From NCBI RefSeq assembly GCF_013409255.1, contig NZ_JACCAS010000001.1, forward strand, positions 2,728,001-2,792,000: 64,000 nt of DNA. Direction: 5' to 3'. Position 1 is the first letter of the stretch. Each line of letters starts with the position of its first letter. The notes below the pieces were generated by a model. That model was given only the letters and a program-made list of their open reading frames with translations. It had not been told where the DNA came from and searched no databases. Positions 29,203 to 38,249 of this stretch are shown piece after piece. The position numbers and the translations under genes were made by a program. Origin of the DNA: Paraburkholderia bryophila. GTDB taxonomy: Bacteria; Pseudomonadota; Gammaproteobacteria; Burkholderiales; Burkholderiaceae.

Positions 29203-30306
29203 TTACAGCGGCGACAAAACCGTCGGTCGCGCGCGAGCGGTCGTCGTGGCCAACGTCGTGGTCGGCATCGGCGATAACTCGCTGTCCAGCAGGCGAGACA
29301 GCGGCTCAGCGCCGTCGAACGCTTCCGGCGGCATGTGATCCGACGATTCGAACGCCGACGACGTGTCGGGCCGTCCAAGGCCGTCCTTGATCCACTGTTC
29401 GCCGAGCAGGCTGTTCGGCGTCTGGCTGAAATGCTCGACCAGATGATCGATGAACGTGCGGACCTTCGCCGGCAAGTGACGGCGGCTCGGGTACGCAATG
29501 TTGATCTCAACCTGCGGCAAACGGTAATCGCCGAGCAAACGTACCAGCCGGCCACGCGTCATGTCACGGCCGATCAGATAGCTGGGCAGAATCGCGATGC
29601 CCATGCCGAGCAACGCGAACTGCCGGAGCATTTCCGTATTGTTCGCCACGATTACGTTCGACGGTCGCACACGCACCTCGCCTTCCGGGCCCGTGAACAC
29701 ACGCTCGTCGCCCCAATATTCGGACGGCAAGCTCAGGCACGGATGCTCCAGCAGGTGCTCGGGACGCGTCGGCATGCCGTGCTTCTCGAGATACGCCGGC
29801 GTGGCGCACACCGTCATGCAACCCGTGGTGAGACGCCGCGTGACGATGCTCGCGCTGCGCATCTGCCGCGCGATCACGACGCCCACGTCGAAGCCTTCTT
29901 CGACCAGGTCGACCTGACGATCGACCAGCGTGACATCGGGAATGACTTTCGGGTAACGCTCCGCGTACGTCTGAAGCACGGGCGCGAGGTTGTGTAGCCC
30001 GAACACCACCGGCGCGACGATTCTCAGCGTACCGACGGGTTCGTGATTGCGCGCCACCACCATCTGCTCGACGTCTTCCAGTTCGTCGAGAATCTGGCGC
30101 GCGCGCTCGAGATAAACCTGACCCGATTCGGTCAGAGACAAGCTGCGGGTTGTGCGATTGAGCAGCCGCGTACCAAGACGCCCTTCGAGGTCGGCAACGT
30201 GACGGGTGGCAACTGCGTTGGAAATATCCATCGCGCTCGCAGCGCGGGCAAAACTGCCGAGATCCGCCACTCTGACGAAAACTCGCATCGACTGCAAATG
30301 ATCCAT
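29203..30306 (-). CDS. LysR-family transcriptional regulator with C-terminal extension
   Basis: The N-terminal winged helix-turn-helix (about residues 1-60, FVRVADLGSFARAASAMDIS) and the periplasmic-binding-like effector domain (about 90-295) are standard. The protein is 367 residues against a usual 300; the extra 65 after HFSQTPN are low complexity, rich in Ser, Thr, Pro and Ala. No divergent partner gene is adjacent: upstream lie 340 non-coding bases and then the end of pckG. The ligand and regulon are unknown. Confidence 0.9.
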   Translation of the reverse strand: MDHLQSMRVFVRVADLGSFARAASAMDISNAVATRHVADLEGRLGTRLLNRTTRSLSLTESGQVYLERARQILDELEDVEQMVVARNHEPVGTLRIVAPVVFGLHNLAPVLQTYAERYPKVIPDVTLVDRQVDLVEEGFDVGVVIARQMRSASIVTRRLTTGCMTVCATPAYLEKHGMPTRPEHLLEHPCLSLPSEYWGDERVFTGPEGEVRVRPSNVIVANNTEMLRQFALLGMGIAILPSYLIGRDMTRGRLVRLLGDYRLPQVEINIAYPSRRHLPAKVRTFIDHLVEHFSQTPNSLLGEQWIKDGLGRPDTSSAFESSDHMPPEAFDGAEPLSRLLDSELSPMPTTTLATTTARARPTVLSPL

Positions 30307-30600
30307 AAGACAACTCCTGCCGTGTTACAGCTTCCTGACAATTAGTGAAAACCAGTGAAGCGAACTTGGAATTCTCCTACGACTCGCGAAATCGTGCAGA
30401 AGTTGCCCGCAAAAGCGGAAATATTGTCGATTTCTGTGCGACTGTACTCACCAATGTGGGGCGCGACCACCCATTATTCCGAAAAAAGAAACAATCTGCT
30501 GCGCTGCAGCTTGCACTGTCTTTTTTGTTCGAACAGACGTAATGATTGTCCGGGCGTTGCGGAATCGGAAAAAATCGCGATGCGGGAGGCGTGAGACAAA
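30307..30600. other. Intergenic stretch upstream of the LysR gene
   Basis: About 300 bases with lower G+C than the flanks. Two overlapping short open frames exist but lack ribosome binding sites and GC-biased third positions, so no gene is called. It probably carries the LysR promoter. Confidence 0.4.
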
Positions 30601-30625
30601 GAAAAACCGCCCGAGGGCGGCTTTT
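30601..30625 (-). terminator. Terminator after pckG
   Basis: On the minus strand AAAAGCCGCCC, a short loop and GGGCGGTTTTTC form a compact stem with a T run, 25 bases after the pckG stop. Confidence 0.85.
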
Positions 30626-30649
30626 CTTGCGAAGTGAATACTCACGTGA

Positions 30650-32509
30650 TCAGGCAGAGAGTTTCTGTTCCAGCGAGCGTTTAGCTTCCGTCAGGGCGGT
30701 CGGCAAGCCTTGCTGCAGTGTGTCAAAAAGCTCGGCATGCAGCGCGAGTTCGTCGCGCCATGCTGCGTCGTCGACGGAAATCACCTGCTCGAATTGCTCG
30801 CGGCTGAAGTTCAGCCCGCTCCAGTCGATGTCGTCATAGCGCGGCGACACGCCAAACGCGTGCTCCTCACCTTCAGCAACCGTGCCCTCGATACGGCCAA
30901 CCATCCAGCCCAACACGCGCATATTCTCGCCGAAGCCCGGCCAGACGAACTTGCCGTCCGCGCCCTTGCGGAACCAGTTGACGCAGAAGATTTTCGGCAG
31001 CTTCGCGTTCAATTGCGCCAGACGCTCGCCGGTTTTCAGCCAGTGGCTGAAGTAGTCGCTCATGTTGTAGCCGCAGAACGGCAGCATCGCGAACGGGTCG
31101 CGGCGCACCACGCCCTGCTGACCGGCCGCGGCAGCGGTGGTCTCGGAGCCCATGGTCGCGGCCATGTAGACGCCTTCGACCCAGTTGCGCGCTTCGGTGA
31201 CGAGCGGCACGGTCGTGGAACGGCGGCCGCCGAAGATAAACGCGTCGAGCGCGACGCCCGCCGGGTTTTCCCAGTCGGCGTCGATCGACGGACATTGCGC
31301 GGCCGGCGCCGTGAAGCGCGCATTCGGATGCGCCGCCTTGCGGCCGCTCTCCTTCGCGGCGGCCGGCGTCCAGTCCTTGCCCTGCCAGTCGATCAGGTGC
31401 GCGGGCGCTTCGTCGGTCATGCCTTCCCACCAGACGTCGCCGTCGTCGGTCAGCGCCACGTTCGTGAAGATCACGTTCTCTTTCAACGTGGCCATGGCGT
31501 TGAAGTTGGTCTTTTCGCTGGTGCCCGGCGCGACGCCGAAGTAGCCGGCTTCCGGATTGATCGCGTAAAGGCGGCCGTCCTTGCCCGGCTTGATCCACGC
31601 GATATCGTCGCCAATCGTGGAAATTTTCCAGCCGTTCAAGCCTTCCGGCGGGATCAGCATCGCGAAGTTGGTCTTGCCGCACGCCGACGGAAACGCCGCC
31701 GCCACGTGATGCTTGCGCCCTTGCGGCGACGTGACGCCGAGAATCAGCATGTGTTCGGCGAGCCAGCCTTCGGCGCGGCCCATGGTCGACGCAATGCGCA
31801 GCGCGAAGCACTTCTTGCCGAGCAGCGCGTTGCCGCCGTAGCCCGAGCCATAGCTCCAGATTTCGCGCGACTCGGGAAAATGGACGATGTATTTGGTGTC
31901 GTTGCACGGCCACGGCACGTCTTTCGCGCCGGCCGCCAACGGCGCGCCGACCGAATGCACGCAGGGCACGAACTCGCCGTCTTCGCCGAGCACGTCGTAC
32001 ACCTGGCGGCCCATGCGCGTCATGATGCGCATGTTCGTCACCACGTACGGGCTGTCGCTCAATTCAACGCCGATGTGCGCAATCGGCGAACCCAGCGGGC
32101 CCATCGAGAACGGCACCACGTACATCGTGCGGCCGCGCATCGCGCCGTCGAACAGACCGTCGAGCGTGGAGCGCATTTCCGCCGGGGCGATCCAGTTATT
32201 GGTGGGGCCGGCGTCTTCGCGGCGTGGCGAGCAGATGAACGTGCGGTCTTCGACGCGCGCCACGTCGGACGGATCGGACCAGGCAAGGTAAGAGTTGGGA
32301 CGTTTCGCGGGATTGAGCTTTCTGAGGGTGCCCGCTTCGACCATTTGCGCACACAAGCGGTCGTATTCCTCCTGCGAGCCGTCACACCAGACGATCTGGT
32401 CGGGCTTGGTCAGCGCGGCGACGCGCTGGACCCAGTCGAGCAGCTTTCGGTGTTTGACCCACGCAGGCGCCTCGATTACGGGCTGTCCTTCGAATGAGGG
32501 ATGGTTCAT
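30650..32509 (-). CDS. pckG: Phosphoenolpyruvate carboxykinase (GTP)
   Basis: Converts oxaloacetate and GTP to phosphoenolpyruvate, the entry to gluconeogenesis. The 619 residues are full length for the GTP-dependent type. The P-loop/kinase-1a region is [16 protein letters not shown] near residue 280, and [12 protein letters not shown] near 430 is also typical. The ATG at 32509 ([10 protein letters not shown]) has GGAGA upstream; a more distant start at 32557 adds unrelated residues. A CRP-type palindrome lies 304 bp upstream, nearer to the divergent dehydrogenase. Confidence 0.97.
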   Translation of the reverse strand: MNHPSFEGQPVIEAPAWVKHRKLLDWVQRVAALTKPDQIVWCDGSQEEYDRLCAQMVEAGTLRKLNPAKRPNSYLAWSDPSDVARVEDRTFICSPRREDAGPTNNWIAPAEMRSTLDGLFDGAMRGRTMYVVPFSMGPLGSPIAHIGVELSDSPYVVTNMRIMTRMGRQVYDVLGEDGEFVPCVHSVGAPLAAGAKDVPWPCNDTKYIVHFPESREIWSYGSGYGGNALLGKKCFALRIASTMGRAEGWLAEHMLILGVTSPQGRKHHVAAAFPSACGKTNFAMLIPPEGLNGWKISTIGDDIAWIKPGKDGRLYAINPEAGYFGVAPGTSEKTNFNAMATLKENVIFTNVALTDDGDVWWEGMTDEAPAHLIDWQGKDWTPAAAKESGRKAAHPNARFTAPAAQCPSIDADWENPAGVALDAFIFGGRRSTTVPLVTEARNWVEGVYMAATMGSETTAAAAGQQGVVRRDPFAMLPFCGYNMSDYFSHWLKTGERLAQLNAKLPKIFCVNWFRKGADGKFVWPGFGENMRVLGWMVGRIEGTVAEGEEHAFGVSPRYDDIDWSGLNFSREQFEQVISVDDAAWRDELALHAELFDTLQQGLPTALTEAKRSLEQKLSA

Positions 32510-32812
32510 CGACTTGTCTCCGTTTTGAAAGCGAATAGAAAAACGGTACAAGCCCAAGGGGACGCTGCATGCGAGAGGCGTTCAATTCTTCGCGCCGGGA
32601 GACTGCCTGAACCGGCGCGCAAATAATTGTGCAGGTCATCATGGGCCACACAGCCTGCTGCGCGGAGGCATCCACCGACGGTTGTCTGCAACCGTCTGTA
32701 AAGCGGCTTGCCTCAACACGCAACAAACTGTTAAAAACGATGTCAATCGGCCTTTCCGTGGCGCAGCCGTTCTACGCGGCAGCTTCTACGGTAAGGCATC
32801 CAGCCAGTCCGG
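32510..32812. other. Divergent region upstream of pckG
   Basis: No gene is supported. It should contain the pckG promoter, but no clear -35/-10 pair was found. The notable element of the whole 384-bp interval is the palindrome that follows at 32813-32832. Confidence 0.4.
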
Positions 32813-32832
32813 CATGTGACCTAGGTCACATG
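32813..32832. promoter_or_regulatory. Perfect 20-bp palindrome matching a CRP-family binding site
   Basis: The 20 bases read CATGTGACCTAGGTCACATG on both strands. The core TGTGA-N6-TCACA has exactly the half-sites and spacing of the E. coli CRP consensus. It lies about 62 bases before the dehydrogenase start at 32894 and 304 bases before pckG. A CRP/Vfr-like activator is the natural candidate; other dyad-binding regulators cannot be excluded. Confidence 0.7.
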
Positions 32833-32893
32833 GTGGGACAGTCAGCATAACACTCCGTTCCGCACCGTCATGGTGCGCCGCAAGACACATACC

Positions 32894-33907
32894 ATGAAGA
32901 TTGCCATCCTCGACGATTACCAGGACGCCGTTCGTAAGCTCGACTGCTTTCAATTGCTGGCCGACCATGAGGTCAAAGTTTTTAACAACACCGTCCGCGG
33001 TCTCGGCCAACTGGCGAGTCGTCTTTCCGAAGTCGACGCACTGGTGCTGATTCGCGAACGTACCCGCATCAACTCGCAACTCCTCGATAAACTGCCGCGT
33101 TTGCGCATGATCAGCCAAACCGGCAAGGTCTCCAGCCATATCGATCTGGCGGCCTGTACCGAGCGCGGCATCGCCGTGCTTGAAGGCAGCGGTTCGCCGA
33201 TCGCGCCGGCCGAGCTGACGTGGGCTCTCATCATGGCGGCCCAGCGGCGCATTCCGCAATACGTGGCAAACCTTAAGCAAGGGGCCTGGCAGCAGTCGGG
33301 TTTGAAGACGTCCGCGCTGCCGCCGAACTTCGGTTTGGGTCAGGTGTTGCGTGGCCAGACGTTAGGGATTTGGGGCTACGGCAAGATTGGTCGCCTGCTC
33401 GCCGGGTATGGCAAGGCGTTCGGCATGAACGTGCTGATCTGGGGCCGCGAGCATTCGCGCGAAGCTGCGCGCGCCGACGGCTACGGCGTCGCCGAAAGTC
33501 GCGAAGCGTTGTTCGAACAAAGCGATGTGCTGTCCTTACACCTGCGTCTGCATGACGACACGCGCGGCATCGTCAAGCAGGAAGACCTGATGCGGATGAA
33601 GCCGACCGCCTTGCTCGTGAATACGAGCCGCGCCGAGTTGCTCGATGAAAACGCGCTGGTGAACGCGCTGTCGCACAACCGTCCGGGGATGGTCGCGATC
33701 GATGTGTATGAAAGCGAACCGATTCTGCAAGGCTACAGCCTGCTGCGCATGGAGAACGTGATCTGCACGCCGCACATTGGCTATGTGGAGCGCGAGAGCT
33801 ACGAGCTTTACTTCACCGCGGCGTTCCAGAACATTCTCGCGTTCGACGCCGGCGATACGGCCAGCGTGGCGAATCCGGAAGCGTTGCAGGGCGGTCGGCG
33901 GCGGTAA
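32894..33907 (+). CDS. D-isomer-specific 2-hydroxyacid dehydrogenase family protein
   Basis: A 337-residue NAD-dependent dehydrogenase. The Rossmann motif is G-Y-G-K-I-G (LGIWGYGKIGRLLAGYG) near residue 163. The catalytic Arg is in VNTSRAELLDE, the Glu in DVYESEP and the His in CTPHIGY, so it should be active. The substrate could be a phosphoglycerate-, lactate- or glyoxylate-type hydroxyacid; sequence alone does not decide. It lacks an ACT domain, unlike some SerA proteins. The start MKIAILDDYQ at 32894 is chosen over an ATG-like codon at 32870. Confidence 0.88.
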   Translation: MKIAILDDYQDAVRKLDCFQLLADHEVKVFNNTVRGLGQLASRLSEVDALVLIRERTRINSQLLDKLPRLRMISQTGKVSSHIDLAACTERGIAVLEGSGSPIAPAELTWALIMAAQRRIPQYVANLKQGAWQQSGLKTSALPPNFGLGQVLRGQTLGIWGYGKIGRLLAGYGKAFGMNVLIWGREHSREAARADGYGVAESREALFEQSDVLSLHLRLHDDTRGIVKQEDLMRMKPTALLVNTSRAELLDENALVNALSHNRPGMVAIDVYESEPILQGYSLLRMENVICTPHIGYVERESYELYFTAAFQNILAFDAGDTASVANPEALQGGRRR

Positions 33908-33951
33908 TTCGGGGCGAGAGGGGCGTTGGGTCGGCCCCCCTCGTTTCGGTG

Positions 33952-34827
33952 TCAGCGCGCTGCGTGCGCGCCGGCCTCCAGCAATGCGGGCATGCGCTCG
34001 AGGAAAGTCTCGCCGTCGCCGCGGCCGAGGTTGTACGCGTGCACCATCTGCGAAGGGCTCGTGTAATCCCAGCTCGAAATCGGCACCTTGCGCGACGGCT
34101 GTACATACAGCCGTTGCTGCACGCCATGCGGCACCACGAACATCTGCGGACGCGGATAGAGACGTGTGACCATCACCAGCACGTTGCCGGGCGCATCGGC
34201 GTCGAGCGCGCCGACCGGCACGTTGTCGACCATGCCGCCATCCAGCACAGGCCGCCCGTTGCGCCGCAAAACCGGCGTGAACGGCGGCGTACTCGACGAT
34301 TGCAGGATCAGATCCGCCAGATCCTCGACGCTCGCGCAGTCCTGCGCGCGCACGAATTCCGGATGAAAGCCGAGCGTCTGACCGAGCGTCGGATGCAGCG
34401 TTTTGCGGACGTATTTCTCGATGTTGTACGCGATCAGCCCCGCGGCGACCGCGCTGCGCGCGCCGAGCCAGCGCGGCAGATGCGACACGCCGATGCGGAT
34501 TTCCGGCGCCCCGGCGAGCGTCGAAAATTTCTCGCCGTAGATGTCGAGCAGCGCCTGCCGGTAAATGCGGTAGTGCGGAAACACCGACTCGCCGCGCAGC
34601 AGGTTGCCCCAGTAGGCGTTGCGGGTGTTGTGGCGAAGCGCGTCTTCGTAGTAGCGCATCACCCAGTCGGAATCGCGCGTGTAGAGCATGCACGCGGTGG
34701 CGGCGCCGGCCGAAATGCCGGTGATGACGCGCGGCCGGATCTGCAATTCCGGCTGCACCACGTCCCAGAAACCCGCCTGCCACCAGCAGCGGTTGCCGCC
34801 GCCCGCGAATACGACCTGATCGAACAT
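33952..34827 (-). CDS. Patatin-like phospholipase family protein
   Basis: A 291-residue patatin fold. The nucleophile serine is in GISAG (about residue 40) and the second catalytic residue in DGGMVDN (about 210). The oxyanion stretch near the start is FAGGGNRCWW. It should hydrolyse lipid acyl esters in the cytoplasm or at the membrane. No signal peptide is seen. It is followed downstream by nothing on its strand and preceded by a thioesterase gene 49 bp away, which suggests a two-gene lipid unit. Confidence 0.85.
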   Translation of the reverse strand: MFDQVVFAGGGNRCWWQAGFWDVVQPELQIRPRVITGISAGAATACMLYTRDSDWVMRYYEDALRHNTRNAYWGNLLRGESVFPHYRIYRQALLDIYGEKFSTLAGAPEIRIGVSHLPRWLGARSAVAAGLIAYNIEKYVRKTLHPTLGQTLGFHPEFVRAQDCASVEDLADLILQSSSTPPFTPVLRRNGRPVLDGGMVDNVPVGALDADAPGNVLVMVTRLYPRPQMFVVPHGVQQRLYVQPSRKVPISSWDYTSPSQMVHAYNLGRGDGETFLERMPALLEAGAHAAR

Positions 34828-34876
34828 CCTGCGTTTTCCTTTTCTTTTTGACTTCGATGCGGCTCACGTCGCCGTG

Positions 34877-35281
34877 CTAGTCGAGCAGCGCGTAGGTGGT
34901 GGTGGCGTGGACAGCCATGTTGCCGGCCTCGTCGAACAATTCGACTTCGCCGAACACCAGATTGCGACCCATGCGCAGCACGCGCGCGGTGATCAGCACG
35001 TCGCCCTTGCGGACCGCGCGCATGAAATTGATGTTGAGCGAGACGGTGCTCATCGGCTTGAAGCCGCCGAGTGCAGCCGAAATGGCGACGATCATGGCCG
35101 TGTCGGCCGCGGCCATGAACACCTGGCCGCAGATCACGCCGCCCGAATGACGCAGGCCGCCGGAAAACGGCAGGCGCAGCGTTGCGCTTTCGTCGTCGAC
35201 TTTGACGGGCGTCAGCGTCAGCGCTCGGACCCAAGGAGCGAGGATGCGGTCGAGCAGCGCGATAATCTCTTTCTCATCCAT
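34877..35281 (-). CDS. PaaI/hotdog-fold acyl-CoA thioesterase
   Basis: A 134-residue hotdog protein of the PaaI/YbgC-like type, probably cleaving acyl- or aryl-CoA. The helix region LRHSGGVICGQVFMAAADTAM carries the conserved HxGG-like turn and active-site Asp, and SLNINFMRA is the following strand. The ATG at 35281 has GAGG six bases upstream; an in-frame ATG at 35323 is less likely. Same strand as the patatin gene. Confidence 0.85.
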   Translation of the reverse strand: MDEKEIIALLDRILAPWVRALTLTPVKVDDESATLRLPFSGGLRHSGGVICGQVFMAAADTAMIVAISAALGGFKPMSTVSLNINFMRAVRKGDVLITARVLRMGRNLVFGEVELFDEAGNMAVHATTTYALLD

Positions 35282-35441
35282 GGCAATCCTCGGTGGAGAG
35301 CCGCGCGACGCTTCGTGCGGCAAGGTTTCGCGACATAATACCGGGACGGGAAAGGCCGCGTGTTGTTGACGGCCGCATGGCGAGCGAAGAATGCTTCAGG
35401 CCCGCTGAAGCCGCTATTTTTAAGAAATCTGCTAAAGAGGC

Positions 35442-35470
35442 TTGGCAACTTCGCGAAATTACTGCATAAT
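35442..35470 (+). promoter_or_regulatory. Sigma-70 promoter of tRNA-Lys
   Basis: TTGGCA (35442-35447) and CATAAT (35465-35470) are 17 bases apart, and the tRNA begins 13 bases later. A near-consensus stable-RNA promoter. Confidence 0.8.
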
Positions 35471-35483
35471 TTCGCTTCTGTTG

Positions 35484-35559
35484 GGGGCGTTAGCTCAGCT
35501 GGTAGAGCAGCGGACTCTTAATCCGTAGGTCGACAGTTCGAATCTGTCACGCCCCACCA
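35484..35559 (+). tRNA. tRNA-Lys (anticodon CTT)
   Basis: A 76-base tRNA with encoded CCA. The acceptor GGGGCGT/ACGCCCC is fully paired, the D arm is GCTC/GAGC, the anticodon loop CTCTTAA gives CTT, and the T arm is GACAG/CTGTC. It reads AAG, the main Lys codon in this GC-rich genome. Its own promoter and terminator flank it. Confidence 0.95.
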
Positions 35560-35570
35560 AAGATTCAAAG

Positions 35571-35604
35571 CAAAAAGCCCGGTCCTCGTGACCGGGCTTT
35601 TTGC
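35571..35604 (+). terminator. Terminator after tRNA-Lys
   Basis: AAAAAGCCCGGTC pairs with GACCGGGCTTTTT around a short loop, 12 bases after the tRNA, with a T run on the plus strand. Confidence 0.92.
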
Positions 35605-35760
35605 TTTGCGGCGCGCGGTTTCAGCAAGCAATCGCCTCAAGCCGGAGTCCGACGAAATCCCACGCATTCCCGCACAGCAATTTCCTTCAATACACCCCAC
35701 CCCACCGCCCGCTACCGTTCAGCGTCGCCAATCCGGCGCACTCCTGTTTCGGGGCATCAG

Positions 35761-36348
35761 ATGACCGCATTACTCTCCATGGCCGCATTCGCGCTGGCCA
35801 GTTCCATTTCTCCCGGTCCGGTGAATGTCGTGGCGCTCAGCGCCGGCGCGCAGCACGGACTCGCCGCGAGCATGCGGCATGTCACCGGCGCAACCGTCGG
35901 CTTCACCGCGCTGCTTCTGCTCATGGGTCTCGGACTGCACGAGTTGCTCGCTCATTTCCCGAATCTGATCGCGGTAGTCAAATGGGCGGGCGTCGGCTTT
36001 CTGCTCTACATGGCCTACAAGCTCGCCATCGACGACGGCCGCCTCGGCGCGGATCAATCCGCCCGCGGTCCCTCGTACGCCAATGGCGCGGCGATGCAAT
36101 GGCTCAACCCGAAAGCGTGGCTCGCGTCGTTGGCCGGCATGGGCGCCTATGCAGCCGATGGCGACGGCCAGCTCGTCTGGCAATTCGCCGTGGTCTATTT
36201 CGTGATCTGCTATGGGTCGATTGCGAGTTGGGCGTACGCCGGCACGTTCCTGCGCAAGTACTTGCAGGAACCGCAGCGTGTCAAGGTATTCAATCGCGTG
36301 ATGGCCGCGTTGCTCGCGACGAGTGCGCTGTATCTGCTGGTCGAGTGA
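35761..36348 (+). CDS. LysE/RhtB-family exporter
   Basis: A 195-residue membrane protein of about six segments with the family signature SSISPGPVNVVALSAGAQHG near the start and MQWLNPKAWLASLAG in the middle. Presumed amino-acid or metabolite exporter in the inner membrane. It converges on an AraC-type regulator nine bases away; LysE exporters are often next to such regulators, so the regulator probably controls it. Confidence 0.87.
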   Translation: MTALLSMAAFALASSISPGPVNVVALSAGAQHGLAASMRHVTGATVGFTALLLLMGLGLHELLAHFPNLIAVVKWAGVGFLLYMAYKLAIDDGRLGADQSARGPSYANGAAMQWLNPKAWLASLAGMGAYAADGDGQLVWQFAVVYFVICYGSIASWAYAGTFLRKYLQEPQRVKVFNRVMAALLATSALYLLVE

Positions 36349-36357
36349 CGCGGCGGT

Positions 36358-37203
36358 TCAACTGCGATACTGACCCGGCGTCGCCGCAACCAGTCGCTTG
36401 AACGTACGTTGCAAATGCGCCTGATCGGCGAAGCCGGCGTCGAGCGCGACGTCTGCGATCAAGCGACCGCGTCGCAATTGCGCGCGGCTGTACTGAATGC
36501 GTCGATTGATCAGATACGCGTGAGGCGTCATGCCATAGCGCTGTTTGAATGCGCGAATCAGATGCGACGGCGACAGTTCGGCCGCTTTGCACACGTCATC
36601 GAGTGTCAATGCGTGGGTGCAGTTTTCCGCGATGAATTCCGCCGCGCGCGAGAGTTGCCGGCTGGCGTCATGATCCGGCAAAGATGCCGGGTTCAGCTTT
36701 TGTTGTACTTCGGAGAAGAAGCCGACGGCCGCGCTTTCTTTGTGAAGAATCTCGGCCTCACTGTCCACGAGAATCGCATGCAGGTGGTTCAAATCATTGA
36801 ACAGTTTCGGGTCCGTCGTCATGGTCTGCGAGAACGCGCGAAACGCGTGGTTCTCGCTGAAACCCAGTTCGTGTTGCAAACTCGTGAACCACGTCACGTC
36901 CACATGCAGCATGCAGTACGACCAGCGTTCATCGGCGACGGGATTGCAGGCATGCACGTCGTCCGGATTCATCATGACGACCGCGCCCGCGCCGATCCAT
37001 TCGCTCGCGTGGCGATTCACGTAGACGCTGCGCCCGCCGGTCACGGCGCCGATAGAAAACGTCTCATGCGAATGTTTGGCGTAGCAGACCTCGCGACCAT
37101 CGTCGATGGAACGCGCCTCGATGAACGGCAACGCGTCGCTGCGCCAGAACTTCGGCGAAGAAGCGTGTTTCGCGTGAATAGCCGCTTCCGTCGTCTCGCT
37201 CAT
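36358..37203 (-). CDS. AraC-family transcriptional regulator
   Basis: A 281-residue regulator: N-terminal cupin-like sensor domain (about 20-150, with HSHETFSIGAVTGG) and C-terminal double helix-turn-helix (about 180-281, LTLDDVCKAAELSPSHLIRAFKQ and ADVALDAGFADQAHLQRTFKR). It converges on the LysE-type gene. Ligand unknown; an amino acid is likely from context. Confidence 0.88.
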   Translation of the reverse strand: MSETTEAAIHAKHASSPKFWRSDALPFIEARSIDDGREVCYAKHSHETFSIGAVTGGRSVYVNRHASEWIGAGAVVMMNPDDVHACNPVADERWSYCMLHVDVTWFTSLQHELGFSENHAFRAFSQTMTTDPKLFNDLNHLHAILVDSEAEILHKESAAVGFFSEVQQKLNPASLPDHDASRQLSRAAEFIAENCTHALTLDDVCKAAELSPSHLIRAFKQRYGMTPHAYLINRRIQYSRAQLRRGRLIADVALDAGFADQAHLQRTFKRLVAATPGQYRS

Positions 37204-37341
37204 TTGCCGGCTCTCCGATGTGTACGCAGACCTCGCTCACCTGCAAGGCCTACGTATCGTAGCCGCCAAACGGATCGCCAACAAGACAACTCACAGAACG
37301 AAGACGTGGGGGCGTTTTAGCGTGCCCGGCACACAACAGCG

Positions 37342-38133
37342 TTACTTCGCCGAGATGTCGATATTGCCGAGATATTTGGCCGCCAGCGTCTTCACCGTGC
37401 CGTCCGCCTGCACCTTGGCGATCGCCGCGTTCAACTGCTCGCGCAGCGCCGTATCGCCTTTGCGAATCCCGTACGCGATACCGCTGCCGAGAATCTTGTC
37501 GTCACGCACCGGTTGCCCAACGAACGCATAGTCCTTGCCATTCGGCTTCGACAGAAACCCCGTCTGACCCGCAGGTGCCAGCACGAGCGTCGCGTCGAGG
37601 CGACCCGCGACGAGATCGGTATAAACCTGGTTCTGGTCCTGATACGGCACCACCGTCACACCGGCCGTTTCCCAGTGCGTCTTCGCGAAGGTTTCCTGAA
37701 TCGACGCCTGCAATACGCCGACGCGTTTGCCCTTCAACGACGCGGGCGTCGGCAGCAAACCGCTGTCGCGCTTCGCGATCAACTGCGTCGGCACGCGATA
37801 CACCACGGTGGTGAAATCGATCGCCTGGCGGCGTTGTTCGGTGGCGTTCATCGCCGAGTTGATCGCGTCGAATTTGCGGCCCTGCAGCGCGGGAATCAGG
37901 CCGTCGAACGACGTCTCTACCCACTTGCACGTCATATGTGCGGCGACGCAAACTGCATTGCCGACATCGACGTCGAGTCCTTGCAACTCACCATTCGGAC
38001 CCTTCGACTCGAACGGCGGATACTGCGCTTCGAGTCCGAATCGCAGTGTCGTTTCAGCCGCACTAGCCGTTGAAAAAGCCGCGATCGATGTGAATGCGCA
38101 GGCCAACGCCAATAATGGCTTGAGCAATGTCAT
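37342..38133 (-). CDS. Amino-acid ABC transporter substrate-binding protein
   Basis: A 263-residue periplasmic binding protein. A signal peptide (about residues 1-25, ending STASAAE) precedes a family-3 solute-binding fold with LRFGLEAQYPPFESKGPNGELQG, typical of cationic or polar amino-acid binders such as lysine/arginine/ornithine or glutamine types. The permease and ATPase genes are not adjacent, so it must use components encoded elsewhere. A GGGAAGGG-type ribosome binding site precedes the ATG. Confidence 0.9.
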   Translation of the reverse strand: MTLLKPLLALACAFTSIAAFSTASAAETTLRFGLEAQYPPFESKGPNGELQGLDVDVGNAVCVAAHMTCKWVETSFDGLIPALQGRKFDAINSAMNATEQRRQAIDFTTVVYRVPTQLIAKRDSGLLPTPASLKGKRVGVLQASIQETFAKTHWETAGVTVVPYQDQNQVYTDLVAGRLDATLVLAPAGQTGFLSKPNGKDYAFVGQPVRDDKILGSGIAYGIRKGDTALREQLNAAIAKVQADGTVKTLAAKYLGNIDISAK

Positions 38134-38164
38134 AACAGGTCCCTTCCCTTCGATTCGGTGTCAA

Positions 38165-38197
38165 CGCCTTCCTGCAACCCGCTGCTGCAGGAAGGCG
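38165..38197. repeat. 12-bp perfect inverted repeat between the aminotransferase and binding-protein genes
   Basis: CGCCTTCCTGCA and TGCAGGAAGGCG flank a nine-base loop. It lies 32 bp before the binding-protein start and 53 bp after the aminotransferase stop. No T run follows on either strand, so it is not a standard terminator; an attenuator, RNA stability hairpin or operator is possible. Confidence 0.6.
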
Positions 38198-38249
38198 CCA
38201 CGATCATACTGCGGTCAAAAACCCGACCGTTGCGCGCGCAATCAAACAA

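Noticed and set aside
30345..30594. Two small frames upstream of the LysR gene
   Set aside because: No ribosome binding site and overlapping each other; no GC-biased third positions.
30710..32497. 595-codon antisense frame opposite pckG
   Set aside because: Composition typical of antisense GC-bias ORFs; pckG is full-length and intact on the other strand.
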